Shown here: positions 47,450 through 59,150 of the stretch, one piece after another
Numbering within the stretch: the first letter of the stretch is position 1
Layout of the letters: each line of letters begins with the position of its first letter
Assembly (NCBI RefSeq): GCF_002878395.1
Contig: NW_025855744.1
Location: 619,813-683,812, forward strand
Length of the DNA: 64,000 nt
Source of the DNA: Capsicum annuum
Taxonomy: Eukaryota > Streptophyta > Magnoliopsida > Solanales > Solanaceae
Direction: 5' to 3'
The notes under the pieces: generated by a model
Told to the model about the DNA's origin: nothing
Database searches by the model: none
What the model saw: only the letters and a program-made list of their open reading frames with translations
Program-made: the position numbers and the translations under genes

Positions 47450-48775
47450 GTGTTTTAAGGGTTAATGACTTTATTCAGTCGATATTGTATGAGGCTCACA
47501 ACTCTTGATACTCTATCTATCCTGAGACAGTATGATGTATAGAGATTTGAGGCAGTACTATTGGTGGAGTGGTATGAAGAGAGATATAGCAGACTTTTTA
47601 GCTCATTTCCTATGTTTTTAGCTGGTGATGACTGAGCATCAATTGTCTGGTGGCCTGATTCAGAGATTTCCCATTACCAAGTAGAATTGGGGATGGATTA
47701 CCTTGGACTTCATTAGTGGTTTGCCACCCCCATAGTTCTAATGGTATTTGCATTATTGTCGATTAGTTAATTAAATTTGTGCATTTTCTTCCTATCTAGA
47801 TGTCTTTTTGTGCCGAGATGTTAGCCCATATCAATGTTTATGAGATAGTTCTCTTGCATGGAGTGGTGTTAGCCCATATTAATGTTCATGAGATAGTTCT
47901 CTTGCATGGAGTGGTCATATCTATTATTTTAGATTAGGCTCAATATTCACTTCTTGTTTCTATAGAGCTTTTTAGGAGAAGTTTACTTAGGTTGATCTTA
48001 GTACCATTTTTCACCCTTAGACCAATGGAAATACAGAGTTGACTATCCATATTTTTTAGGATATGCTTCGATCTTGTGTTATGAACTTTAGAGGTCAGAG
48101 GGAGCAGTACTTAACACTGGCATAGTTCACCCATAATAATAGCTACCATTCGAGTATTGATATGGAAACATTTGAGGCACTATATAGTTTGCATTGTTTA
48201 TCTCTGATAGGGCGGTTCTAGACCTTTGAGGATAGGCCCTATGGTGCTAGCATACTTTGGGAGTCATTAGATAAAGTCAGGGTATTTCATGATAGGCTGA
48301 GGGCAACTCAGAGTAGGCAGAATGCTTATGTAGATCATAGACTTTCTGCCTTGAGGTTTGGAGTTGGAGATCGGGCATTCCTTTACATATCACCCATGAA
48401 AGGTTTATTGAGGTTTGGGAGAAAGGGAAAGTTCAACCCCAGGTATGTTGGGCCTTTTGAGATATTTTGCATAGTTAGAGAAGTGTCCTATGAGTTGCCT
48501 TGCCCCAGATTTTCCATTGTTCATCCAATTGTTCATATTTCTATATTATGGCGGTACATCCCCGATGAGTCACATATGCTTCCGGTGGGACTAGGTTCAC
48601 TTAGATGAGAGATTGACCTTTGTAGAGGATCAAGTCCTCATATTAGATAGGTATATTAGGCGGTTTCACTCTATGGAGATTATAGTAGTTAAGGTTCATT
48701 GGAGACACCGTCTAGAAGAGAAGGCTACTTTGGATATCGAGAGAAATTTACAAACCTAGTCTCCCAACCTGTTTG
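47450..48775 (+). pseudogene. Integrase plus chromodomain of element G, broken
   Basis: RQYYWWSGMKRDIADF marks the zinc-binding region end (about 47550-47610). DFISGLPPP carries the first catalytic Asp (about 47707). A 48-bp in-frame tandem duplication (47819-47866, 47867-47914) repeats 16 residues of the core just before the second Asp region. The Glu region near 48020-48060 is degraded (NGNTELTIHIF). 48351-48608 is open: FGVGDRAFLYISPMKG, GKFNPRYVGPFEI and HPIVHISILWRYIPDESH, the SH3-like tail. A chromodomain follows at 48612-48760 (ILDRYIRRFHSMEIIVVKVH, then WRHRLEEKAT). Confidence 0.85.
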
Positions 48776-48838
48776 GCCTTTCCGATATATCCTATCCCTT
48801 CTCTTTCTTTGATGAAAGTCCTTTTTAGTAGTGGATAT

Positions 48839-51429
48839 TGTAACGAACCTCTAGGTTATTTTTTTCTTTTCCACACTTTTTTGCCATTTAGAGCTTTTCT
48901 ATAGCTGACCTAAGTCATTTGTGTCTTGCCAGAGCTAGTAGTTCAGTTAATGGCTAGTTAATTAGGGTTTTAGAGACAATTATTTATTTTTAAGTCTTTG
49001 CTAGTAAAGATTGTCGATTGGGCTATAGTGATCTTTGGTTTGTGTCCCAAAACTTTTGGACTCATTGTAGGCTATTAGACAAATTCTAGTGAAAGAGGCC
49101 CATAGGTGTGGGACCTATATTTCATCAAAACGATCCTAAAAGGAAATTCACTGAAACAATCCTAAAAGGAAATTTTGGTGGATCTATTGAGTCTAATATG
49201 TTAAATTTAATAGGGTATCATAGTTTTTTTCCATTTATGGGATTTCAAACAAATCCTGAGGGGTCGGTGGAAACTTGAAAAAATCCAAGTTCAACTGGAA
49301 CATAGACTAAGCTGGTGCAACTGCTTAAGTGGACCTTTGGTCGCTTCAGCAGTGGTAACTTTAGAGTCTCATTGGTTTCTTTAACGGTTAAGGATGGTCC
49401 TTCCTAGGTCTCTTCAGAGGAGACCTTACCTCTAAAGCAGACATTTCTTAAGCGATAACTTTTCTATTTTAGCGAAGATAAGCCTATGATAGGGATCTCC
49501 TTCACAGTCCTATGTCTCTTTAGCGGTGACTACTTAAGAGGCACCTCGAAGGGCATTAATTTCGGTCCTTCACCTATTTTTCTCCCATTTCTCTAATGTC
49601 CCAGGAGCATTAAAGCCCTAGAGAGTGAGGAAAATTGGGATATTTATCCTTATGTGATTGTGTGGTGCTGGTGAGCCTGAAATAGTCATTGTCTCTTCGT
49701 AATTCTTGTAGGTTTCTATCTAATTCTTTATTTAACTCTCTAAATTAGTCATAGATCCCTAGTTTATTCATGGGTTGATTTTGGTATCATTTAGGCTTGG
49801 AATTTACTGATTCTTATGGGTAAACGATCGTTGAGCATAAAGGGACGTGTTGACGGTTTCAACGTTGTGAAAATGCATGCAGGCACCATATTGGATTTTA
49901 ACTCGATTTGGACCTAAAGAATAAAATCCAATATGGGTATCATTATTCTCATATTAATGACTATATCTCTATTATGATAGCGTGGCATCATGCGGAAGCT
50001 TCTCGAAAGGGGAAATCTCCAATATAACTAATTTCATTGGACTTTCTTCGGCATCTAGGTAGGCTAGGCTTACCCTTCTTTTAGATTGAGCTTAATTATA
50101 GTATCGGTATAATGTAATGCTAGTTTTTGTTGGTGTTGATGACTTGGGTGGTTATTTGGTGAATATAGAGTATTTATCTAGTTAGTGAGCCTTAATTAGG
50201 TGTATTTAACTTAAGTACCTAATTACTAGGTTGAATCACTATCTTAGTGACTCCATGAGGCTTATTTAGAATGTTATAGTGGGACTTGGAACTTTAGTTT
50301 AGTTCGGGGTAGAAATTTCCTTAGAATAGACTTTTGGGGTTAGAAGTGGGCCTCTCTGGCCCTCTGTATGCTAAGTAAGATTACTACTAGATCCTTGTAG
50401 ACTTAGTAGGCGTTTATACATCATCATTTTGACATTCTTAAGCCCGAGGAGGATTTGGATATACTCTAGCTTATTCTAGGTTTATGCTTGGGTGATATTA
50501 AGATCGGTCCAGGTTCGACATCTATGATGATATTACTTTTAATTCGCATTTGATATTCATGATATTATTCCTGATTCAAGTCTAACATATGAGATACTAT
50601 TTCTAGTTTGAGTCTGATATCGAGAGGTTACTTATGATGGTTATCGACTTGGTTCAAGTTTGGTGTTTATGGTATCAGAGGATCCACGATTATAGTGTTG
50701 ATATTTGGATGGTTGAAATTTTTATTGTTATCACTTCTTCTTAATTGCATCCACTATGCTTATAGGGGCTCGTGTTAAATTATTTACCTTAATTTGAATG
50801 TCCTGGGATTATGGAGGCCTGGTTATGCTATAGATAGTTATATTCTCTTTGATATTAATTATTTTGTTCTTTACTTTCAGTATTTGGAGAATTATCCTAG
50901 GTTTTCCCTATTTCCCCGACTTAGTTTATTTTCTTGCATTTTATTATACTTATATTATGATTTATCTCAATCGACCGATGGTGCCGACTGATACTCATAC
51001 TACTTCTTTACCCTCTTTTTGGTGCAAATTCAAGTACTAGCTATTGTCATTGATGTCATATTAGTGCAGGTCAGAGTTTAGAGATAGTGTGATCTTTCAG
51101 AGCAAAAGATGACTTTCTCTCCTTCTATTTTGGATGGTCTTTTTATTTTTAGACTATTGTACATTTGCTACTGATAGTACTCTCATTATTTTGCTAGAGG
51201 CTCTTGTACCAACTTTACTAGGTCGTGAGATAATGTTGCTTCTTTCTTTGTTATCCTCAATTATGCTATTACCCTTATGTTTTATGGAAATCTAATTACT
51301 TGCATAATTTTGGCAATTATAATATTTCACACCAACTAACCGATTACTTTCCATTTCGGGCTATGGTTTGGCTTACCAATGCTGGGATAAAGTAGGTGCC
51401 ATCATGACACATAAAATTGGGTCGTGACA
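48839..51429 (+). repeat. 3' LTR of element G
   Basis: TGTAACGAACC... to ...GTCGTGACA, about 2.6 kb. Words of the TTTAGCGGTGAC / CTTAAGCGA type occur at 49310-49560. The last 600 bp match the end of the LTR at 2264-3463. Confidence 0.83.
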
Positions 51430-51435
51430 TAATCC

Positions 51436-51706
51436 AAACCATAGCTTGAGAACAGAAGTAATGGGCTAATTGGTGGAAGATAAAAGAATGCAGAATATAA
51501 GCATACAATCGAAGTACTAAGAGTGATATATATAATTAAGATCGTACAAAATAGCAAAGGAGCAAGAGTAAAAGTGGTAAAGAGTATCCCCATGTCCTGG
51601 TAAGGTTGGTAAAACAACCACTAATAAAAAATAGAGTGCTAGATAGTGTCAAATATTTTTATAGTCTTGAAATATACAAAAGACTATCCAAACATAGCAG
51701 AAAGAG
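51436..51706 (-). repeat. Inverted fragment of a G-like LTR (K)
   Basis: The reverse complement follows the G LTR from about 51130 to 51380 (boxes such as CCATAGC, TACTTCGATTGTATGC, TTACCAACC-like). It lacks the last 50 bp of the LTR. It lies head-to-head with the G LTR, and is cut by element H at 51707. A short weak continuation is possible at 62045-62074. Confidence 0.7.
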
Positions 51707-51708
51707 AT

Positions 51709-53332
51709 TTATGTCACCACAAACTACACACCAAAGAAGTATGCTGCGGTCGATGCCAAATATAGTAACCCAAACTAGGTTGGGGCAAACCCAAAGGGAA
51801 TGCATAGAATTATCTCTCGAACTTAAAGAAATCACTGGGAAGTGCGGAAAAGTAAATGAAGTTTTTTCAAAGTCACAGTAACAATACCCACACTTGAGTG
51901 CTTGAGGTTGTAAACAATAGAAGACGAACACTAGGATTATGCCCCCTGGTTTCCTAACTCTGTAAGTTTACCGTGTTCAATTCACCTATCTCACTGCTCT
52001 GCATGCAAAGTTTGACAAGTAATATGTTATCAACCATCTTGTGAATGCATTGATAAATTTCACCCTTTACCTTTTGAGTTTCAGGGCGTTGCCTTACTAT
52101 CCCTTGTCTTTGACCCTAGTATAACTATCACCTTTTGGGTCTCAAGTTTCTCAAACGAGGGTTGATAGACTCGTATAACTATCGTAATCCCTTTTTCCCA
52201 ATCTTGAACTCCCTTTTTAGGATGATGTCGAATACATACAATTCCTAAGATTTTGAAGTAGTTTAGAAGATAGTCAATACGAAGAAGATTACAATACACA
52301 TAATCACAATAATCTAGATGAATCTCCCTCTCTCCTATGTTGTTAATCCACTAGGGTTTCCATCACACTAGTTAAGGAATTTATCCACTCATGATTATGC
52401 AACAATAAATGAATATCGATGAAGAAGAAATAGAATAAAGTGCACAAGAATGATAAGAATAAAATCAAAAATCTTCAATTGATTACGAAACCAAAAACCC
52501 AAGAACAAAAATTTCAAGTATCAAGAATGCAATGTATGTGAAAAAAATATGAAAACTACGTCACATAATAAAAGCATAACGTAGGCGTATTTATAATGTC
52601 TGAAAATAACAATGGAAACCTAATTAAAACAAAATAGAAAAACTATGCCGATAGTGGTTATGCCTCTGGAAATGAGTCATTAGGACTAGTTATGACTTGT
52701 TTCCTGCTGTCGTAGATCTCTTTTGTCTTTAGCGATCATGACTCGTAGGGTCATCTAACGATTCATATGATACTGCTCATAGTCACTCTAGTAACTTTTC
52801 ATCTTTAGGACTCTTGAGTCTGTTGTTATTACGACTCCTCACCATGGTCATAGTCAGTCATTACGACTCGTGGTCTTCACTCGTCACCACTGGAGTATCC
52901 ATTTTGAGGACTTTACACATTGTTCACACTATGTCTTCATGCCACGAGTCATAGTTTGAACTTATGAATCATAATCTTATATTACTTTACTCCTAGAACT
53001 CAGCCTTTCCCACTGTTGTTATTAGGGTTTCACATCAAGATTCACAGTCATTCCATATGAGTCGTGATCTGTCGTTACTTAGCTCCTTCAGTTCATCTTT
53101 TTCTATTGTTATCCTTACAATTCTGGCTATGATTCTTCAGGTAATTTGATTACTCGTGGCCTTACTAGTACTTCCCTATTTCTGAGGCTTTTCTTCCTTT
53201 CTCAGTCAAACACAACTTTCGACCTAATTTATCTGCAATACATACAAAACTTACATCATATCCGACGAAACAACCTAAGTCAATGCATAATTTCACTATT
53301 TTAAGCATCGAATATTCCATGAAACCACATCA
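51709..53332 (-). repeat. 3' LTR of element H
   Basis: About 1.62 kb; matches 60420-62039 throughout. GACTCGT-type words at about 52670-53060. Confidence 0.9.
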
Positions 53333-53350
53333 TGTAAACACCCTCAACTT
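53333..53350 (-). promoter_or_regulatory. Polypurine tract of element H
   Basis: Minus-strand AAGTTGAGGGTGTTTACA immediately before the 3' LTR. It resembles the tracts of C and D. Confidence 0.65.
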
Positions 53351-54768
53351 AGAACGCTTCCATGTCCCCAGGAAAAAACACAAAACAAAGACGATGCATA
53401 ACTCAAAAGATCCTAAGATACCATTGGTAGTCGACTTATCAATTATTACTCAAAACACTTTACCCATGCCTATTTTTAACTTTTTCAAACTCAACTGTGT
53501 TTTGATTAGGTATAATAATGTGAAATACAAGAATGAAGTGATGAAATTACATTAGAAATGAAAAACTAGGAATATCCACAATACACTATCCGAACAGATA
53601 AGCCATCTAACTACACAAACCATGCACCTTCACTATCAAAGAAGTCCCTATCACTCAATTTGATCAACATATTTCTATAGGGATGGTCAAGAGACGCTCG
53701 CACTCTCAAAAAAGTTCCAATCAGTGTATACAAAACCATAGGCTTACCTATATGCTCTCTACCTAAGTTTTTGGACAGTCGGGTTAGGATCACTATAAGG
53801 CTTTGTTAGGCTTGTAATGTAGGCTTCGGGATGGTATGGTATATTTGAGGATATTTTTAGTGACTTAACTTCCTTGGCACTACGATTATTTTAGGATCCA
53901 CTATTTTACCAACTTTTCTTCTATTTCTCCCTTTTTATTCTATTTATTTCTTATTCAGTCTAGTTATGGTTCTTTTATTCTTTATTTTTTCATCTTTTTC
54001 AAATATTCTTCTTCTTTTTGCTTTTCTTTTTATTTTTCTACCACACCCAACCTTACTCCTTCTTTATCTACACCCTTTCTTGTGCACCCCTATTATAGCC
54101 ATCCTCAACTTAGACAATTTGCCTAAGTTGTGGTACATAATTTCCAAGGAGGACCAGGGCCAAAACCGGTTCATTGCAATTAAAAATGGGAAGGTGAAGT
54201 GGTGTGAACAAAAGAATAGATTTATTTAGCTCAAAATTGGAATCCAGGGATTCATATTTCATTTGGTTGGTCAATCTAGGCTAAATTGGACTCATCATAA
54301 AAATTGGCCTATGATTATCTCCTAACTAACTACCCTACAACGTAGGGAAGAGAATTGGGGCAAGTTCTAGATCCATACATATAGGGAACTAGGTAGTGCC
54401 TCACATACACATTGTACAGGGTCACATCACTAGTCACTATCTATCTAGTTTATACAATTGTTCACCCTAGTTATTCCATCCCTAATTCTAATGTCATTAC
54501 AAGATTCAAAGCAGTCACACACATACATAAATCACATAGTTGTCAAATTTTTTAGGGGTATCATTTTCACAAACAACTTTAGCATAATCATTCAAAACAA
54601 GCCAACTGCCTTAGGTACACAATTTCTTCCTAATTAAACATCACAAAACACAAACATAACACAAAACACACATTTAAACTAGATAAGAAATGTTGGTTAC
54701 GAATTCAAGCCACAGCCAAAGGGAGAAGAAACAAGGAAATAATAACCCACGACAGCTAAATGGTACAG
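53351..54768 (-). other. Conserved 3' noncoding module of element H
   Basis: No convincing ORF. On the minus strand it has block 1 at 54335-54271 (TAGGAGATAATCATAGGCC) and block 2 at 53840-53690 (CCCGAAGCCTACATTACAAG, later GGTAAGCCTATGG), both homologous to D and C. A strongly pyrimidine-rich stretch on plus (about 53930-54070) separates them. Confidence 0.65.
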
Positions 54769-54785
54769 CCCCACCCCCAACTAAA
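54769..54785 (-). promoter_or_regulatory. Second, internal purine tract of element H
   Basis: Minus-strand TTTAGTTGGGGGTGGGG, about 1.45 kb upstream of the normal tract, just after the accessory ORF. Confidence 0.55.
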
Positions 54786-54879
54786 TGTCTATACACTGTC
54801 TCTAGTGTATTAAAAATATAAAATGAGAGGAAAAGACATACCTTGGTGCACTAGGCGCCAGCTCAGGCAATATCTATAT

Positions 54880-56720
54880 GTGGGGCTTCAGTATGGGCCC
54901 CACTCTAATTATCAGTGGCCCTAGCGGTTACCATGGTCCTCAAATCAGTAGTAGCACCGATGATGGCCTCTGCACTCAGTGGTGGCTCAGGTGGCAGAGC
55001 TGTACTACTGCTCAAATCAACAACGTCTCTAGATTGGGAACTACCAGCCCTCACTACCACCTCTCAGACCCTTGTCTGGCAGTCCCACTTACTCTGAATA
55101 ATTTCTACTTCCAAAACCTCATCATCATTATTCTTTACTTTCTTTCTTTTTTTTTCTTCCTTTATCTCTCACCAGCATCAACATCACCTGCTGTAGGAGT
55201 CGAATTTCTAACACCTTAAATATTCTTGACATCTACCTCCTCATAGATTTCCTCAATAATAGGAATAGATAGGAAGTGTCTCTCATGCAGTTCCTCAACA
55301 GCCTTCTTGAGCTCAGCCAATTCAGGTTGTACTCCAGCTAAATTGGAAGACTGAATCCCCTCTAACCTTTGACTAATCCATTGCTCAAACCCATCAAAAT
55401 ATGTCTGCAACACTCTCATCTTATCCCGTATCCTATTTTCAACCCAAGGATTTACTCCTAATGCAATCAACCTCACTTTTATCTCCACCATACCCATCTA
55501 TTTTATACCTCAGATAAGAACAATTGTAGTACTAATGCATAACCGATGGGCATTTATCTGGTAGTAAATGATCATAGTGCCACAGTAGATGGAGAATTTA
55601 GGGTCTTATAGGTGCTTACTGCATCAGTGGTGACTTGAGGACCGGGCTAGGCAATTTCCATTGGGGTCTCACCCATATCAGTAAACCCTATAGTATAGAT
55701 CCTGTGCTCTTTGGCCTCAAATGCATGTCTAACTATTGCTATCATCTTTACAGCCTTCGAAATGGGGTTTGTATCATCACGAATCAATCCTAAATTTGTA
55801 ATGTTCCTCGGCAGAATGAACTGATCATCATTTGGAATTTCTAGAACTCCCGCATCTAAACATATTTTTGCCAATAAACATTATCCCCAGATGTGGGACA
55901 AAATCAATGTTGTACAAGTATCCACCAAGACTTTGCCACGAAGTTCAGGCTACCCTTTGTAATTTGCTGCAAAGTAGTTCCTGGTCCTTAAACTACCCAA
56001 CTAACCTCTTCTCGATCGAATATAATAAGATTATCCATCCACCGAAACTTAATCAATTTTTTTTTATGTCGATTTTCTTTCTCTTTATTTTCCGCATTTC
56101 CTCCATGCAAAAGTTAATCTCGACTGTGTTTACTAGTGGGTGGAACTCTGGCCCATCTAATATCCTAGAAATTTTCTGAGTGGAGATATTCCCCTGAATA
56201 CCTCTGATCATCATAACAGTCACTGGGTCATCACCTTTCCATAAATTTCCTTGTGGATATGACCTTTCGAGATCCATCTGGTATGCTGCATAGAATTCCC
56301 TTACTAGTGTAGGACTGAATTAGCCTGGAGCTTTGGTTATCCACTCGAAGTGGTATTGCCTAAACCGTGCATCAAATTTAGGCATCTTAGACATTCTTGT
56401 GGTCATAAGATTTTGCTCTAACTAAATTCCTCTATGTGGATTGTCGGTGGAAGGATTTATGGCAATGCCTTTATTATATACGAATTGCATTCTGGGGTAC
56501 CCCTACCGTTCAATGACGGGTACCAAAGCAAGCTCTATGTATAGTAGAGTAGGAGATGGTTGTGGTGGATGCCTTTTAGTAAGGGTATCACTCTCCTTAT
56601 TCTCACCCTCTTCTTCAGATTCAGACTCTTTATTCCCTTTAATATTCTCTTCTTCAGGACAAGACCCTCATCATCATCATCTTATCCATGCTCGTCAAAC
56701 TGGGATGATAAGTACGTGGT
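54880..56720 (-). pseudogene. Accessory ORF of element H (plant-transposon-protein type), broken
   Basis: Minus-strand pieces in order: PKFDARFRQYHFEWITKAPG, then SPTLVREFYAAY (about 56400-56280), the motif typical of the putative plant transposon protein family (PF20167). Next are MIRGIQGNISTQKISRILDG (56277-56053), EEVSWVV-like and AKSWWILV-like segments, and 55874-55647 (CLDAGVLEIPNDDQF). The tail at 55497-55216 is a likely coiled coil (FEQWISQRLEGIQSSN, PELAELKKAVEELHERHF). It lies downstream of integrase in sense orientation, the env-like position. No signal peptide or membrane segment is visible, so I do not call it an envelope. Function unknown. Confidence 0.68.
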
Positions 56721-57149
56721 GATTTTTTAGGAATTTTCATCCTAGGCCCTGTCCTAGGTGGTGCGGCCTCCTCCGTGGTTGCTTTTGCACCCCGAGGTCA
56801 TTTCTCCCTTGGATCCACCTACCCCACTAATGGATATTCCTCGACTGAGCTACTTGACTTATCAGTGTCCTTATTAATGGGGCGACACATGGATTTTGGG
56901 ATAGCTTTTTTGGGGTTTACTTGTTTGATGATTTCTTCTTTCTAAAATAAGCTTTTGGAGCCATTGGTACCTAAGATTGGTCTGAGTCCTAGCTTTTTAT
57001 AACTCTTGGTCATGAGTCTTGAGGTATGATTACAACTCATGAGGTGAGTCGTATGGCCTGGTACCAGAACTAGTTTCTAGTTTATTCCTGCAATCTCCAG
57101 CCCTGCACACTGGACACACAAGTTACTTTATAATCTAATAAGTACAAAA
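56721..57149 (-). other. Leader upstream of the accessory ORF in element H
   Basis: No clear ORF. GACTCATGA / GAGTCGTA words at about 57002-57060 match those in this element's LTRs, as in C and D. Confidence 0.5.
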
Positions 57150-57281
57150 CATGGGTTTCCTCCCATGCACCACCTGATTTAACGTTGTAGCACAACATGG
57201 CTAGGTTGGATACTCAGATTTCATCAACCAGCCCCATGGGTTGCCTCACATGTAGTTCCTAATTTAACATCGTAGCACGAC
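57150..57281 (-). other. Two tandem copies of the two-hairpin motif in element H
   Basis: Minus strand. Copy at 57281-57235: GTCG-TGCTA-CGAT, GTTAAATTAGG, CATGTG-AGGCAA-CCCATG. Copy at 57196-57150: GTTG-TGCTA-CAAC, GTTAAATCAGG, CATGGG-AGGAAA-CCCATG. The repeat unit is about 85 bp. Stems differ from each other and from C and D by mostly paired changes. Confidence 0.75.
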
Positions 57282-57814
57282 ATAGTAGCCTTGGTTACTC
57301 AGACTTCTCCAAGGTTCAACTTCTTAACCACTTTTACTTCCTCAATATTCCCTATATAGTGCTTCACCCTTTTCCCATTCACCTTGAACGGGGCTTCACC
57401 ATCATGCTTAAGTTCTATATACCATCTAGACTTTAATTTGATAGGAAACAAGTGAAGTCTCGAATTATACAACAACTAGATCACTGGGCTCAAACACTTT
57501 TTTCTCAACTTTTTAATCATGATACAACTTCCTCTTCTCCTTATACAGAGTATAACACTCGTAATAATGAATTTGGAACTCATCCAACTCATTTACCTTA
57601 CCCATCCTCAACTTTGTTGCATCATGCCACTCAAAATTTAGCCTTTTCAGTACCCATAGTGCCTTGTGCTCAAGTTCAAAAAGCAAGTGTCATGCATTTC
57701 CATACACAAGCTTATATAGAGAGGCATCTAAGAGTGTATGATAACCTATCTGGTAGGCCCATAATTCATCATCCAGGTTTCTCAACCAGTCAGTCTTGTT
57801 GGCATTCACATTCT

Positions 57815-58480
57815 TCACCAATATGGACTTGATCTCTCGATTAGACACTCAACTTGTCCTATCATCTGAGGGTGGTAAGGTGTTGCCACCTTATACTTCA
57901 CACCATATTTTTCAAAAAGAATTTTGAATTGGAGATTATAGAAATACAACCCACCATCACTAATTATTGCACATAGAGTGACAAATAGAAAAAAGATGTG
58001 TTTCTTTAGAAAAGAGGTGACACTTCTACCTTCATTATTAGGGAGCGCTATTGCTTCCGTCCATTTGGACACTTAGTCAAATAGAAACAAAATATATTTC
58101 ATACCATAGGAGTTGACAAATGGACCCATGAAGTCAATCCCTCATACATCAAATAGTTATAACTCCAGAATAAGGGTCAAGGACAATTCATGGCATCATG
58201 AGATATTGGCTTGATGTTGAAAATTATCACAGGCGAGTGCAAAGTCATGAGCATCCTTGTAGATTATAGGCTAGTAATACCACACTGCAAGATTTTATAG
58301 GTTATGCAGGTTCCTCCTTGGTGACCCCCTACAGGTGAAGCATGAAAAACCTCAAGAATACTAATCATATCCACTTCTAGGATGTATCTACGAATCATAC
58401 CATCCACAGTAATCCTGAATAGATAAGGCTCATCCAAGAAAAACTTCCTTACCTTTTTCACTACTGGAAGGACAAGTCTT
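57815..58480 (-). pseudogene. Integrase of element H, broken
   Basis: The minus frame 58461-58264 has the zinc-binding region (VFHASPVGGHQGGTCITYKI, then LQCG). The core start lies in broken frames at 58260-58075. 58072-57815 reads MSKWTEAIALPNNEG, then AIISDGGLYF with the second catalytic Asp, EKYGVKYKVATPYHPQ and GQVECLIE with the Glu. The C-terminal part continues in other frames to about 57320. It catalyses cDNA insertion. Sequence and order are those of Athila, without a chromodomain. Confidence 0.88.
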
Positions 58481-59150
58481 CTTGGACAAGATCACTTGCC
58501 AGGTAATTGGAAAAATTAGAAAACCAGGGGATTAGATCTTGCGATGCTACCAAAATCTACTCGTCTAGAAAAGTATCATCGATTTCTAGCCCATCCCCCA
58601 TTTTATGCATTGCTTCTTTTTCAAGTCTGGACAACTAATTTGTAACTTGATTTTTTGTGCCTTTCTGGTCCTTTACCTCAGAATCAAACTCCTACAATAA
58701 GAGTACCCAATGAATCAATCTCGGTGTAGCATATTTCTTCACTATTAGATATCTCAAGGCTGGATGATCTGTATGAACAATAACCTCAGACCCAATCAAA
58801 TAGGACTAAATCTTTTCAAAGGCAAAAACCACTGCTAGCAACTCTTGCTCGGTAATAGTATAGTTCTTTTGAGCAAGGTTTAATGCCTTGTTGGCATACT
58901 AAATTAGGTGAAGGATATCCTCTCGCCTTTTGTCTAGGACAACACATAAGGCCACACCACTCGTATCACACATAATCTCTAATGGCAAGGACCAATTAGG
59001 GGACACAATGTTAGGATCAAACACCAACCGTTCCTTCAGGCAATCAAAATCCTCCAAACTTGCATCATCAAAATCAAACCTCACCTCTTTCTCAAGAAGC
59101 TTGCATAAAGGGTTTGCAATTTTCGAGAAATTCTTGATAAACCGCCTGTA
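58481..59150 (-). pseudogene. RNase H of element H, broken
   Basis: The minus strand reads FDDASLEDFDCLKERL and SPNWSLPLEIMCDTSGVAL (first catalytic Asp in MCDTS), then in another frame YTITEQELLAVVFAFEK and [13 protein letters not shown] with the TDH Asp kept. A stop after FEK and frame changes interrupt it. Confidence 0.85.

Larger units (their letters stand above)
46836..51429 (+). mobile_element. Tekay-type chromovirus G, 3' half with LTR
   Basis: Plus strand: RNase H from its YSDAS-like box onward, integrase, chromodomain, 3' LTR. The 5' half is missing; the left edge coincides with the end of the A LTR, so A probably inserted here. Heavily mutated. Confidence 0.85.

Noticed and set aside
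54878..55219. Plus-strand frame of 113 codons opposite the H accessory ORF
   Set aside because: Antisense shadow of the minus-strand accessory ORF, which has recognisable motifs and fits the element order.
54880..56720. Envelope gene of element H
   Set aside because: Position is env-like, but no signal peptide, membrane segment or fusion-like region is visible; motifs fit the plant-transposon-protein family better.
57452..57832. 126-codon plus-strand frame with His/Ser-rich composition
   Set aside because: Antisense to the degraded integrase C-terminus of H; no recognisable domain.
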